Source: Thalassia testudinum (lineage: Eukaryota > Streptophyta > Magnoliopsida > Alismatales > Hydrocharitaceae). From it: a DNA stretch of 64,000 nt. Shown piece by piece: positions 1 through 11,089 of this stretch; position 1 is the stretch's first letter, and each line of letters opens with the position of its first letter. The notes below the pieces were generated by a model that was given only the letters and a program-made list of their open reading frames with translations, was not told where the DNA came from and made no database searches. The translations under genes were made by a program, and so were the position numbers. The DNA lies in assembly GCA_037157565.1 (NCBI GenBank), contig JAZHRO010000003.1, positions 39,631,001 through 39,695,000 of the forward strand, given 5' to 3'.

Positions 1-660
1 GGGGGAACGTCACAATATGCTTCAGTCAGGAAATCATCAGTGTTTATAGGTAATCCGCAGCAGTCAGAATAGGTCCCAATTAGTCCGATACACGGGCCGA
101 TGGCCATGTCCTCGTCAGACGTGTCATCCTCGATGCAATCACAATCAAAGTTCTTGGCTGCCTTGAAGATGTTAAGCTTGATCTTCTCAGATCCAACGGC
201 AATCTCAATACAGCCTGACTCGCAGTCGATAAGGGCATGGGCTGTGGCCAATAAAGTTCGACCAAGGATGATTGGACAATCAAAAAGCTAGCTAGGAACT
301 TCCATATCTAAAACAAGAAAGTCAACAAGAAAATAGAGACTGTTGACCCTAACCACCATGTCTTCCACCACACCCTTCATGATTTTGACAGAACGATCTG
401 CCAATTGTAACGTGACAGGGGTGGGTTTCAGATTTCCCAAGGAAAATTTTTCGAGCATGATGGTTAGTATAAGATTTATGGAAGATCCTAGATCAAGTAG
501 GCACGGTTAAAACTGCAGCCTTGGATGCTAAGGAAATAAGCGATGTGCCTGGATCTTTCTGCTTCGATGGAAGGTTTGATAGTATAGCACAACTCACAAG
601 AGGCTAGAGAACCACCGGATTCCTAATTTTCTTTGATTGTCGCCTGGGTGTTGTGTAGTC
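1..660 (-). pseudogene. pol: E1 retropepsin-like protease domain, partial and broken
   Basis: Minus-strand translation gives an aspartic-protease core: a DLGSSINLI active-site segment near 490-520, then [12 protein letters not shown], a VVEDMVVRV stretch, YFLVDFLVLDMEVP and the downstream motif PIILGRTLLATAHALIDC near 200-275. The same order occurs in E6 (ALLDLGAS then [12 protein letters not shown]). It would process the Gag-Pol polyprotein during particle maturation. A stop lies after the MEVPS segment near 288 and others near 470-490. The domain continues toward reverse transcriptase outside the window. Confidence 0.75.
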
Positions 661-759
661 TTTGAAAAATCGGGTGAGAGTAGGTATGTGGTCGATAGCC
701 TCGAGCAGGGGTACCTTGATTTGTACATCCCTGAACAAATTACGCAGGTTATCAAAGGC

Positions 760-2795
760 CTACATATCTTTCTTTTTGCCTTTTGGCTCCCTCAGTAGAG
801 CCTCAAGGAATGGAATTGATTCTGGCACCAATTTGGGTGTATCGTCCTCTCGCGAATGAGGTGCGCATCCTGAATGAGAGGGCAATGAAGATGACGGGCC
901 AAGATCAGGTCGAGGCAGATCGACAATCTGCTTGCCACTCCTCGTAGTGATAGCATTGGATGATGTGGGTCCAGTGGGATCATACGGCGGAGAAGGGTTT
1001 GCAATAGCGACATAAGAGTGAGGTGCTGCAGTAGGATTAGCCTGAAATCCCGGTGGAATGCCTAGAGCTTGCAGAATCTGGTGAACCTGTCCCTGAGAAG
1101 GTTGTACTTGTGGTTGCGGACAATGGGGTACGAAATTTTGTGGGTTGGGAATAGGTTGGGTGGGAAGAGTGCCCTGAGATCGAGTCGCCATGCGTAGTTG
1201 ACAGATCTCAGCATTCTGCTGCACCAATTGGTGCTGAAGAGAGGTCATGTTCTCTTCATGGCGCTTTGACATTTCTGTCATCGTTTGCATCAATTTATCA
1301 AGAGGACTTGATGAGTGTTCTGCTTGCGGAACGCAAGGGCCTGATGGCAGATTCGCCATAGGATTAGACTGGGCCCTTGGGATGACAGGTGCGGATGGTC
1401 GCATTGGTCTACCTGCAGAGTTTTGGTGCTGCGGGTTGTTGGACCACGTGAAATTTGGATGATTTCGCCACCATGGGTTATAAGTGGTAGAGAACAGGTT
1501 GTTCCCTAGGGTGCAAGCGTCTTCTATGCCAGAAGACGTGTCCACATGTAAATATGCATTCGAGCATACGGAGGCTTGGTCCTCCATGTCGAAATACTGG
1601 CTCGCAGAAGCCAGATCCACATGACTTACCGAGTCGCTCGACGGGACACTCGGTAAGGAAGGTCTTAGGGGGTTTCTCGGGATAAGCCTAGTGTTGGAAG
1701 AATTGGAATTGTGATGAAGTGGTGAAGTGGGAGTGTTTGCCATAGAACGGGCAGGTTGGCCAGAAGCTTGTCCAGCTTCTTGTGCACGGCGGAGACTTCA
1801 TCCAATTTCTGTGCTATAAGGCTGAGATCAGTGGATGAGTGGGAGGGTCCCGTGTCAACTTCGTGGACATTTTGGGGCAGGCTGGTATGATTAAAGGAGA
1901 CAATGTAAGCATTGTTCATTGTGTTTTCGCTTATATTTTCAAATAATTCGAATGCTCCATTCTCGTCTTTATTCATAAAATTCCCTCCACAGGAAGCGTC
2001 TGCAATCTGCTTCAAAGTCTCATTTAGCCCGTAGAAGAAAATCTAGGCTATATGCCACTTAGGCAGACTGTGGTGCGGACACTTCCTCAGGAGGTCATTA
2101 TACCTCTCCCATTCCTCATGAAAGTGTTCGCCGTATTGCTGCGTAAATGAAGTGATAGCACGGCGAAGCGCATTGGTTCGCCCGATTGGGAAGAACTTCT
2201 TGAGAAACACTGTTCGCATCTCTTCCCAAGAGTGGTTGGTTCTCCTAAGGGTGCGTAACCATTGCGACGCTTTATCCCGCAATGAAAACAGGAACATTTT
2301 CATGAGGACTATAGGTAACCTGATATTTCTAGGTTTAACAGTTTCAGCTAATCGGGTTAGGTCTTCCAACTGGAGAAAAGGATCTTCAGTTGCAAGACCA
2401 TGGAAGTGAAAATTTATTAGGCCAATTATGTCCGATTTCAGTTCAATGTCGTCCCCGCCCATGGGGACCTGAATTTGTCCTATGGTCTCTGTAGTAGTGG
2501 GATTCTAATAGGAACTAAGAGACCTAGGCTCCTCCCGTTCGGGAGGGTTCTGCATTTCCTCCAATGTTTCCCGAATGGCTTTAATTTGTTCATTATATAT
2601 TTTCAGCTAGGCTTGGAGGTGGGTTATGGGATCTAAGGCTCCACTACCTGGTGGGTTTTGAGGGTGGTTTCCTCCGTCGAGATTTGGGGGTGGGCGTGCA
2701 GCCATGTTTGTGGATGAGGAGGATGATTCGGCTTCTTTTCTAGATTTATCAGGCATTTCACATAGTTCAGGGTTTTGTGACCTCCTCCCAAACAT
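760..2795 (-). pseudogene. gag: E1 gag, degenerate
   Basis: Structural (capsid-like) protein of a plant Ty3/gypsy element. The best piece, 2462-2043, holds the retrotransposon-Gag core with FSLRDKASQWLRTL, KKFFPIGRTNALRRAI and HFHEEWERYNDLLRKCPHH. Next (2015-1665) come GGNFMNKDENGAFELFENIS and a heptad-like LIAQKLDEVSAVHKKLDKLL. The last piece (1743-760) is rich in Pro, Gln and Ser, with a likely coiled coil around residues 150-190, and ends in a TRSGK motif leading into the protease. A CCHC knuckle is not visible. Stops near 2606, 2508 and 2042 and a frame change near 1700 break it. The start is probably the Met at 2795. The same core order is seen in the gag of E4. Confidence 0.8.
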
Positions 2796-4174
2796 GCACT
2801 ACCACAGGAAGAGTTGGGGGGATACGAAGGGAAAAGGGATGAGAGAAATGAGGCCACAAAGGTACACTTGATGACAAATCAATTCAATCAAATTCCTAAT
2901 CTCTACAGTGTGCCCTTACACCTAAAGATCTAAGTTACCTACTACCACGAACTACGGAACCGAATGCGAGCATCGCGGAACCACCGGGGCCAGATTGAAA
3001 GGATATTTGCCCCAGTCTTAGACACCCGATAGCACGCGGGAACCCTCACCAGCACGTAGGCACTACACGCAGGTAGTTAGACCTCCAATCCTTAATAAGG
3101 GTCAAGTTACTACCAATTTTAGTTTGAGGATTGGGGTCAAGTGCTTCTGGAATGTGGACGGCGTTGTTTACGGGTAATGCCCAAGTGATTGATTTTCAGA
3201 GTGTGTAAAACAAGCATGCAATGGGGAAATCTCCCCGAATTGAAGTTTTAATTGGTGAATGGCTTTTAGAGTTTCAGCTTTAGGTAGTATGGATTTTAGG
3301 ATTTCACTGAAATACCAATTCAACCAATCTCCGGGTTTTGAGAGAATACAAGTCTTTTTCTTTTCTTCTAAGCCCAAAAAACCCTTCTTCAATGTCAGTT
3401 AGTTAATGCATGCTAAAATGCAATGGGCTTCCCTAATTGGAGATTTCTATGTGTGGATGCACGAATTAGTTTTATATTAGTGTGAAAGGGAGGCAAAGCA
3501 CTTCATTTCAAGTGCTCCCAATCACCAGAAAGATTTCCACACAAGGCTCAACCAAAAGATAAAGAAAATCAAATTGTTGGGGTTGAATTATTTGGGATCA
3601 AATCTTAGGTAAGTCGAAAAGTCGTGGTGGGGTTGGAATCAACTCAATTCCAAGTCTCCCCACCAAAAATGTGATCCCGAATTTGCAGATAAGTGAGGCA
3701 AAGAGGGGAGCAATCAATCTTTTTGTGTTTGCCTCAAAGAATACCTCACACGGCGAAAAATTCAAGAATCAAGATTCTTGGATTTTCGCTATGCGAAGTA
3801 GGGAGGGAAATCCCAGGGCGGTAGGAGTAAAGGCAATCAATCAAACAAGTGAATTTTAATCCACTTGCCCTAAGAGATCCCAAGAAGTTTTCTAGTTTTT
3901 TAGTTTTTAGTTTTTTTTTTTTACTAAGGTTACAAGTTAACCTAGGTTGCTAAGAAAGAAAGACTTATTTGTGCAGCAACGTGTGCGGAGTTCCAGTGCG
4001 GTGTCGACGTCTTCACGCTCTTGTTCCCGCCTTAGATCTACCCACGTTCTCCGACTTCGTCTGCCTCTCCTCTCCTTGCAATAGGTTTACCTGCACACCA
4101 AAAACAGAGACACTCGTGAAGAAAGAAGAGAAAAAATGAGAGGAATGGAATAGAAACTTACTTGAAGGCGCACT
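2796..4174 (-). other. E1 leader between PBS and gag; no gene seen
   Basis: AT-rich leader, typical in position for the untranslated region between PBS and gag of Athila-type elements. It has short T and A runs (for example 3893-3920). No convincing reading frame or RNA gene is visible. Confidence 0.5.
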
Positions 4175-4192
4175 TCCTCGGCAACGGCGCCA
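4175..4192 (-). promoter_or_regulatory. E1 primer binding site, tRNA-Asp
   Basis: The plus strand reads tcctcggcaacggcgcca. This matches the 3' end of plant tRNA-Asp(GTC), TCCCCGGCAACGGCGCCA (from memory), at 17 of 18 positions, so the element RNA is complementary to that tRNA. It lies 8 bp from the LTR edge at 4201. tRNA-Asp priming is usual for Athila/Tat elements. Confidence 0.85.
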
Positions 4193-4920
4193 GAAAAGGA
4201 TGGTGGTGGGACCCGGTTAGGTTGTTAATATGGTGATTTTATCATTGAAATGTGTATAGTGGTTAACCTAAATCAGACCTAACCATCCCTTTACAAAATT
4301 TTTAACCTGGCCCACTTGATTTTATCTTCGTCACATTTAGGCCCAGGGTCGAACTCAGGGAAGTGGGGTTACAAGTCAAGTTTCTATGCCTTTCCTACAA
4401 TGAATCTCTTCTTGATAATCTATGCCCAAGGTCGAACTCAGGATGGCATAACTTTTGGTGTTTTTTCTATTTAAGACTTTTTTCTGATAATCTTTGTCCT
4501 TGAGGCACACCCTCAAAATTAGGTTCTTGGCTTTGAGCCAAAATAGGGTTCCAAAACGGGTCTTGCTATTCGCAAGAAAGAGTACCTGCAAGTCAAAGAT
4601 TATTTTTTCTCTGTTATATATATTTTTTTTTCTTTTTATTGGCATGCAAGAGAAATAAAAATAAAGTAAATATAGTATAGATATATATGTATATATTATA
4701 TATGTATAAAAGGGGTGGGGATGGAGTCGGAGATGGAGTGTAGCACTATGTTGAGTCGGTCGTCTTCTAGAAAGATGCAACCAATAGGACGAAGTGCCAC
4801 ATGGAGTGTAGGGTGGATGGCTGAAGATGTGTGTGACCACGCTTTTTGTACGCGTGTATTGGGGACTATTAGCAACTGGTATAGATATTCCCGCAATACC
4901 ACGTATGGTAAGTAATGTGG

Positions 4921-5109
4921 AAATATATATATATATATGTATATATGTAAATATATATAAGTATATATATATATGTATGTAACTATATGTGTAGATAGAT
5001 ATATGTACAGATATATATATATGTATATGTAGTTATATAGATATATAGATATGTGTATGTATATTTGTATATATATATATATATATGTATAAGTAGGTGT
5101 GTATATATG

Positions 5110-5154
<45 letters not shown>

Positions 5155-5575
5155 CTATACTTATACTTAGTTATATAGGTAATAATATATATATAGATAT
5201 ATGTATATATATATATGTATATAAATATATGTATATAGGTAAGTATATATGTGTATATATGTATATATAAGTATATAGATATATATATATAGACTAACAC
5301 ATAGTTATATACGTACTAATATATGTATAGATATATGTATATATATATATATATGTATATAAGTATATGTATATATGTAAATATATATGTAGATATATAT
5401 ATATATATAAGTATATAGATATATGTATATATATATATATATATATGTATACTAATACTTAGTTATATACGTACTACTATATATATAGATATAAGTAATA
5501 TATATATATGTATATAAATATATGTATATATATCAATAAATATATGTATATGTATATATATATCTATACGATGGT
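4921..5575. repeat. AT-rich microsatellite (tatatatgta family)
   Basis: About 650 bp of almost pure A/T with interspersed G, made of short units such as tatatatgtata and larger repeats carrying acttagttatat (5161, 5459). The apparent minus-strand frame of Tyr and Ile codons here is a by-product of the repeat. Confidence 0.9.
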
Positions 5576-6690
5576 GTATAGGTGTGTGTGTGTGCATGAA
5601 AGTGTGAGTGCAGGAGTGTAAGTGTCAGTAAAGAGAGTAACAGAGTGTTGCGAGAGAGAGAGAGAGAGGGCACTGCTGGAGGGTTAAGACGCTGCAGCAG
5701 TGGAGCATCGTCTAGTCCACTCGTGCATGCGCAGGCGCGGAGGCGTGCTGAGCGGCACATGCACGCAGGGGTGTTGGCGCGGAGGGAGGAACGTAGTGCA
5801 CCGTGCTGCGCGAAGGGCTGGAGCGGGCATTGGCAGGCACGCATGGGTAAAGAGAGCGGGCGATGCAGGCGGGTGTAGGTGCTGGCAAACGTGCGGGGCG
5901 AGGCACGCGTGTGGGCGACGGTCGGTTGCAACGCGCTGGGTGACTGGATAAGTGAGAAACTTACCGGTCACCCCACTGTAGCCACAGTGTTCCACAGAAA
6001 CACGTGAATAGTGGCTACAGCGCCCGAGCGAGTCGCGCAACTGCCTATGTCCAGTGCTGGGAGCGCGGACGGCTTGGCGCGTGAGTGGAAGAGTGGCTCT
6101 GGCTGCTGGCTTGCGGGCGGGACGTCGTGACAGAGCACGTGCAGAGGGCTGCTAGCATGCGCGGTGGAGGGCGAGGCCGACCTGCTGCTTGCGTGGTGGC
6201 TTGCGGGTGTGGTTGGGGTGCGCGGTGAGGCTTGGCCGGCCACTGCAGGGGCTCGCGGTGGCCGGCTGCGGGTGTGAAGGCGAATACAGTGAGAAGAAGT
6301 GAGAGGCGAGGGTGCCTGCTGGTGTGCGCTGGAGGCGAGGTTGGCCTGCTGGCATGCGCGGAAAGGGCTGCACAGCTGCTGCTGCGTGAGGAGCTTTGAG
6401 CTTAAAAGCTTGAAGCTCCCGCTCAAGTGGCTGGAATGGCTGTTAAGTGAAACAGGGAAGAAGGCCACCATGCCCACCGGCTCTTGATGAGCTAGGTGGT
6501 GGTGGTTTCACGGTGGTGGGTATGCACCACAGTGAAGACTCCTGCTCGCAGAGTGGCTCCTCTGAGGAGGAGGTCCTACGTATGGAGGTAGAGGGAGGAG
6601 ATGGTGGCCTGGAGAAGAGCTACTATGTGTTTCTTTGGTGTCTTTTGTGTGGAAGGACCAGGTTGGCTTTCAAAGGAAGAGCCGTATCTG

Positions 6691-6698
6691 TTTTATAG
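6691..6698 (-). promoter_or_regulatory. TATA-like box of the E1 LTR
   Basis: The plus strand reads ctgttttatagag (minus strand CTCTATAAAACAG). It lies in the right part of the LTR, as expected for U3 in a minus-strand element. Transcription would run toward lower coordinates. Confidence 0.45.
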
Positions 6699-7149
6699 AG
6701 GAAGAAGTCATGCACAGCCATGCCTTGGCTGTGCATGGCTTGGCATGGCTTGGCAGGGAGAGGTGCATGCAGCTGCAGGGCTGGTAGAGAGAGGGGGAGC
6801 AGGACATGGCACGAAGAAGAGGTTGCCATGTATTGTAGTCGCGGGAAGAAAGTCGAAAATCAAAAAGAAATAAAAATGGAGAAGGAAATTTTGCGAAGCA
6901 ACACTTGAAGAAAATGTGAATTGCGAGGCCAATTTATTCACTCTCCTCCCCTCTCAATTAAATGCATGCATGGATGTATTTTTACAAATGCGACTATGGA
7001 AACCTAATATGCATTGGTAATGCTAAGAAATAGCTCCAGATGGCACAATTGCAAGTGTATTTTTGCAGTGCAATCACCTAAGTGATTTCTTCTACTCTTA
7101 ATTAAGTAAAATTAACTTAATTACTGAGTTGAGTGAAACCCATGTTACA

Positions 7150-9515
7150 TATATCAATTACTCAATAATGTCAAATAAATGAACAGTACCAAGACGTCTG
7201 ATCTGAGAGTCAGATGACTTAACTGTTTCCTGCTACAGTACACTTCAATCTTTCAATTTTCTTCTTCTACTCTCTTTTTCTTTCTCTTCTCTTGACATAG
7301 CCCTTCTCTTTGGTTTCTTCTTCTTCTTTCTCTTTTCTTCCTTGGCTTTTCTTCCTCTTCTCTTCTTTCCTTCCTAGTACACAAGGGACACTCACGGCTA
7401 AGTGTTGCACTGGTACTTCAGAGAGCAAAACCCACCCCTCCCCTGTTCTCTCTCTCTCTTTCCTGCCACCTCTCTTCTTCTCTCAAACCAGGCATACCAG
7501 GTATTCAGGTCGCGTACCCAGGCCTAGGGCTGCAGGCATGGGTCGCAGCCGAAGATTGTTAAGGCTTAAGTTAAGCAGGTATGCGGGTAAGGTGTTGGGG
7601 ACCCGAACCACAGGTATTGGGTGAAGAGCTCTATTCAGAAAGACAACTTATGCGTGCTCAGTAGCTCTTCTCCCACCAATGTGGGACTAAATCCCACAGC
7701 CTTCTATTTTCGTGTAGCTGCCAAATGGTTCGTCTAATTGACGACGAATAGGAGGTGGTCCCCTCCAATTAACAGCCTAGGTGTGAACCAAGCTGTCTTC
7801 TGCGTCACCTAATGGTGGCATCTAGAATGCAACAGCAAGAACAGTTGCGTCGAGCTCTTCAAAGGAGTTTTGTCATTGGCAGCATTGACCTCTACACCTA
7901 AAAACACAAATAAGGCCTTTGGCCACATCAAGGAAGTTCCGCAGCTTTGCTATGGGACAGCGAACGTGGTCATGTCTGTGGTGTAGCGAGAGGATGTGCG
8001 TGGTGGTCGGACAAAGGTAGGAAGTGAGTGCGAAGGTGGGTTTGTTCGGGGGGTCAGGTGAGTGGATGGAATGGGAAATAAAGATGGCGGTTCGGAGTAG
8101 GTGGATGATGCAGAGGTATAGAGGGTTTCGGTGAGGTGTGTGGTGCGGTGGATTGATGGGAAGGGCTCATCAGAGGATGGTCGGAGATGGGGAAGATGAA
8201 GGGCAAACGGCAGCACCGAGGGGTGGTTTTGGTTTTTGTGTATGGGGAATTGGAGCTAAATAAATGTAACTAACCTAACTTAGTTGTACGAAAGGGGGGG
8301 AATGGCATCGGTTCTGGTATGGCTGGTGCCGTGGAAGGAGAAGCCTCTGGTGATAGGAGTAGCGAGGATAGGAGGGAGATGTAGTCTACTAGTGGCACAA
8401 GACGTGGAAGATCGTGGGAAGAAGGAATCCGCTTGCTGTGGTCTGTTAGAGCAGATGAGGAAGGTAGATTGAGGGACTCGCTGGAGTTGGTGGAGATGGA
8501 GGTCGAGGAGAAGGGAAGAAGGGGGAACCGGCCTCCAAACCAAGCTAAGCAACTAAGGCATGCCATGGGAGTGCTTTTATAGGCCATAGGGTCGAGCTTC
8601 AAACTTTGAAACAAGCTTGAGAGCTTCACAAATTAAGGAATAGGTTTAGGATTTCCACAAGTTCACATGAATTATTGGATGAATTAGGAAGATAATGGAA
8701 GAGCTTAGATGGAAGGGGATCTCCTCAGGAGTCTCCCTTCAAATTTTGGAAGAGTTTCTCTATGAAATTAGGGAGGAAACCCTGATTGAAGGTTGGCTCT
8801 TGGTGGGTTCACAAGGCCATGGGGTAGGGACTTACGTGTGAGGAAGGCGATGAAGTTATGGGGGTATTTGCAAGGATTTCAAAAGTTAGGGGCCATTGTG
8901 TGATAAAGTGTCAGTTTGGACTGAAATGCAAATTAAGTCAAGGTGATCTATGATTGGACCCAAATTTTGGTACAAACCTAATTTGGACCCGCAGAATCTG
9001 ATGGTGAAGTTGGATTTAGGTTTTGACCAAGTTTGATTAGGTAATTTGTGTAGAAACCCAAATTAGGGTAACTATCCAATTACGACTCTATTTTAGGTCA
9101 AAATGGGTTCCAATGGTCAAAGCAAAGGTACCAAATCTTAGGGAATATTTTTCTATGATTTTTACATGGTTTTGGTGAATTTTATCCTGACGAAAACCTC
9201 AGTTATTTAAGCAGGTCTATTTTTAGGGTTTCAGATGTCGTTTAATTCTCGAAACATGTGAAAACCTATTTCTGTCTGCATGAACCACTTGTTAAACATT
9301 TATGAACATTGGACCTTTAATTAGACCCTGGGAAACCCCGTGATTGCTATACAATTAAGATATATTATTAAACTGTAGTTTTACCCCTGTTTTCAAGTTA
9401 ATCGCTCATAATGGATTTGTAGTGAATTAAGGCTCTTCGGCAGTTATGTAGGCGCATTTATCAATGGATTATGACTAATTAAAGCTAGATATGGATGATG
9501 CTGACATTATCATCA
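7150..9515 (-). repeat. E2 left (3') LTR, missing its first ~317 bp because of E1
   Basis: Matches 14676-17041 throughout, for example tatcaattactcaataatg at 7152 and 14678, the TATA region at 8574/16098 and the ends near ttatcatca. It ends at 9515, directly before the polypurine tract. Frames such as 8270-8629 lie in LTR sequence and are not supported as genes. Confidence 0.85.
8574..8583 (-). promoter_or_regulatory. TATA box of the E2 left LTR
   Basis: The plus strand reads gtgcttttataggccata (minus strand CCTATAAAAGCAC). The same string is kept at 16098-16107 in the right LTR. Confidence 0.55.
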
Positions 9516-9530
9516 TACCCCCATTCCCAA
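9516..9530 (-). promoter_or_regulatory. E2 terminal polypurine tract
   Basis: The minus strand reads GGGAATGGGGGTA and directly abuts the LTR end ...ATCA. It would prime plus-strand DNA synthesis. The same arrangement occurs at 31860 (E3) and 58467 (E6). Confidence 0.75.
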
Positions 9531-9961
9531 CTTTGCTAGTCCCTTAGCAAAATCTTATGAAAAGAACTCGTGTTCTAGAACATGCTTTGTTGTTCAGTGT
9601 CTTGATTTATTCTTCATTTTAGAAATTAGGTTAGAAAGATAATAATAGGCCTAGAGGTACTTAAGTACCAACCAAGATTCGGACCTGACCAGCTTTAGCC
9701 TCAGTCTACCGTGAAGGTTTCTAAGGCCCATAGAAACTATCCCAAGGTTTGTTGAACACAGCGGTTAAAGCACCCATGCTTGAAACATGCTTAGTCCAGG
9801 TATAGTTTGCAGTGCATTTTTGTAAGAGAGAGATAGAAGAATCTTTGCATTTTTTGAGAGTTTTCTCTCTCTTTTTATTTTCTTTATTTATAGCTTTGGA
9901 TTGGATCAAAAACATGGTTTGTAACGGATTCTTAGTTCCCACCATCAATCCTCGTAGGGTA

Positions 9962-10107
9962 CCTGGCAATCAATGCTTCGAGATAGTACCATCCATGGCG
10001 ACCCTTAGAACCCTGGCTCTCGACACTTCGAGATAGTGTTTCCCATGGCATTCTGTAGATAAATTCAGGCCCTGGCGATCAACATTTCATGATAATCTCG
10101 CCCATGG
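9962..10107 (-). repeat. E2 copy of the three-unit 3' noncoding repeat
   Basis: Three imperfect units start at 9962, 10012 and 10071. Each begins cctggc on the plus strand, continues with a cttcgagata-like segment and ends around cccatgg. The 50 and 59 bp steps equal those in E3 (32307, 32357, 32416) and E6 (58914, 58964, 59023). Function unknown. Confidence 0.8.
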
Positions 10108-10295
10108 CACCTAAACTAGCACAAGGTGCTTACATGCCCCTGGTAGGATATTTTGATATCATAGAAGACAAGCACCAAGGAGACAGTATGTTATTGCCGA
10201 TCTTCAAGGGGAATTTCCCACCTCTTCACGCTAGGAACTCATCCAAAATAACTTGTCTTGATAAGCCACTCCTAATCTTGGTAGCTTTTTCATAA
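10089..10295 (+). other. Antisense ORF shared with E3 and partly E6
   Basis: This 68-codon frame runs against the direction of E2. Its residues GAYMPLVGYFDIIEDKHQG and the following LLPIFKGNFPPL match the 32440-32625 frame of E3 (GAYIPQIGYVDILGDKHRG) and, up to a frameshift, 59084-59287 of E6. No family is recognised. Agreement may reflect only nucleotide homology of the 3' region. Plant Ty3/gypsy elements sometimes carry extra sense or antisense frames between pol and the 3' LTR. Confidence 0.25.
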
Positions 10296-10856
10296 AAGAG
10301 TAAACACTTTTGTGTGATTTTGATTATTATGCACACTGAACCAGACTTGTGTTTGGATTAGGGTGGTTAGGTTACTGAGTCCCGCAAGCCCAAGGTCAGT
10401 TAACGAGGCTGAATAATCCTTAAACCTTAGACCTAATACAAAAGCTTTGCATTTTCCTCAACCTCTTACGGACTATCTGGATCTTAATGGATATATAATT
10501 TTTAAGCCCTAAAATAAGTCTAGGAGGCCAAAGATCAGCACTCATTCTAATCTCCATGTCTCTCTGTTATTCTAGGACTTAATTTTTTCTTTTGATTTGG
10601 TTTGGAACTTTAGTAGATTCCATAATTCTTTACTAATGAGTATACCTTTTCTGTTTCAAATTGTAGCTCCTTTTTGACATTTAAATCACCTCCTCTCTTC
10701 CTCCTCAAGAATGATATGGAATTAAGCTCAGAAAATTTCCTCCGTTTCCATTATTTGTTATTTTTGAATTTGTTTTTTTTTTTGGCTTTTAGAATATGAG
10801 TAATTTTTTTGTGAGAACCCTTCAGAAACTTGAATTTTTATGTGTTTGCACTTTAA

Positions 10857-10895
10857 CACACCCCATGCCTAAGTTTTGCGATGTCCTCATTGTAA
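10857..10895 (-). promoter_or_regulatory. E2 internal polypurine-like motif
   Basis: The plus strand reads acaccccatgcctaag and then a conserved tgtcctcattgtaa. On the coding strand this is a purine-rich tract resembling the terminal PPT, about 1.34 kb upstream of it. E3 (33171), E6 (59744) and E4 (20271) carry counterparts. Confidence 0.55.
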
Positions 10896-11089
10896 GTCAG
10901 AGGGTATGAAATCAACTTGGTTCATGGGTTAGAACAGAGTAAAAAGGGTGGGTAAATGGGATGAGGTGACTGTTGTGGACAATTTTAGCCTTTGATAGAA
11001 GTACCAAAGGTGGAGTCAGCTATTCTACTCTAAACTCAGAAGTGTAGTAGACGTGAAGCTCAAATGGATAATCAGAAGGGTCTCAAGTT

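Larger units (their letters stand above)
1..7149 (-). mobile_element. E1: Athila-like Ty3/gypsy LTR retrotransposon, partial, inserted in the left LTR of E2
   Basis: Read on the minus strand the order is LTR (4201-7149), tRNA-Asp PBS (4175-4192), leader, gag and protease. Reverse transcriptase and the second LTR lie left of position 1. The right end is fixed by E2: sequence from 7150 onward matches the right LTR of E2 from 14676 onward, so E1 interrupts that LTR after about 317 bp. The five bases after the E1 LTR, tatat (7150-7154), are the expected target duplication; the partner copy is outside the window. Gag and protease contain several stops, so the copy is probably dead. Athila lineage is inferred from the gag similarity to E4, the tRNA-Asp PBS and the LTR organisation. 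Confidence 0.8.
4201..7149 (-). repeat. E1 5' LTR (2.9 kb)
   Basis: Begins TGGTGG next to the PBS and ends GTTACA where E2 resumes, giving TG...CA ends. It carries a U5 box like part of tRNA-Asp (4251-4266), two copies of the U5 motif around ggtcgaactcagg (4344-4362 and 4428-4445), an AT microsatellite (4921-5575), GT and GA runs (5577-5670), a GC-rich block (5690-6400) and a minus-strand TATA-like site near 6691. No second LTR is in the window, so age cannot be judged. Frames inside it are treated as chance. Confidence 0.7.

Noticed and set aside
4983..5300. 105-codon Tyr/Ile frame
   Set aside because: A product of the AT microsatellite.
5533..6477. Overlapping frames on both strands in the GC-rich block of the E1 LTR
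   Set aside because: All frames are partly open because of composition; no domain and no codon signal.
8270..8629. Frames in the E2 LTRs (also 15465-15830, 15834-16085)
   Set aside because: They lie in noncoding LTR sequence, and the two LTR copies do not keep the same frame.
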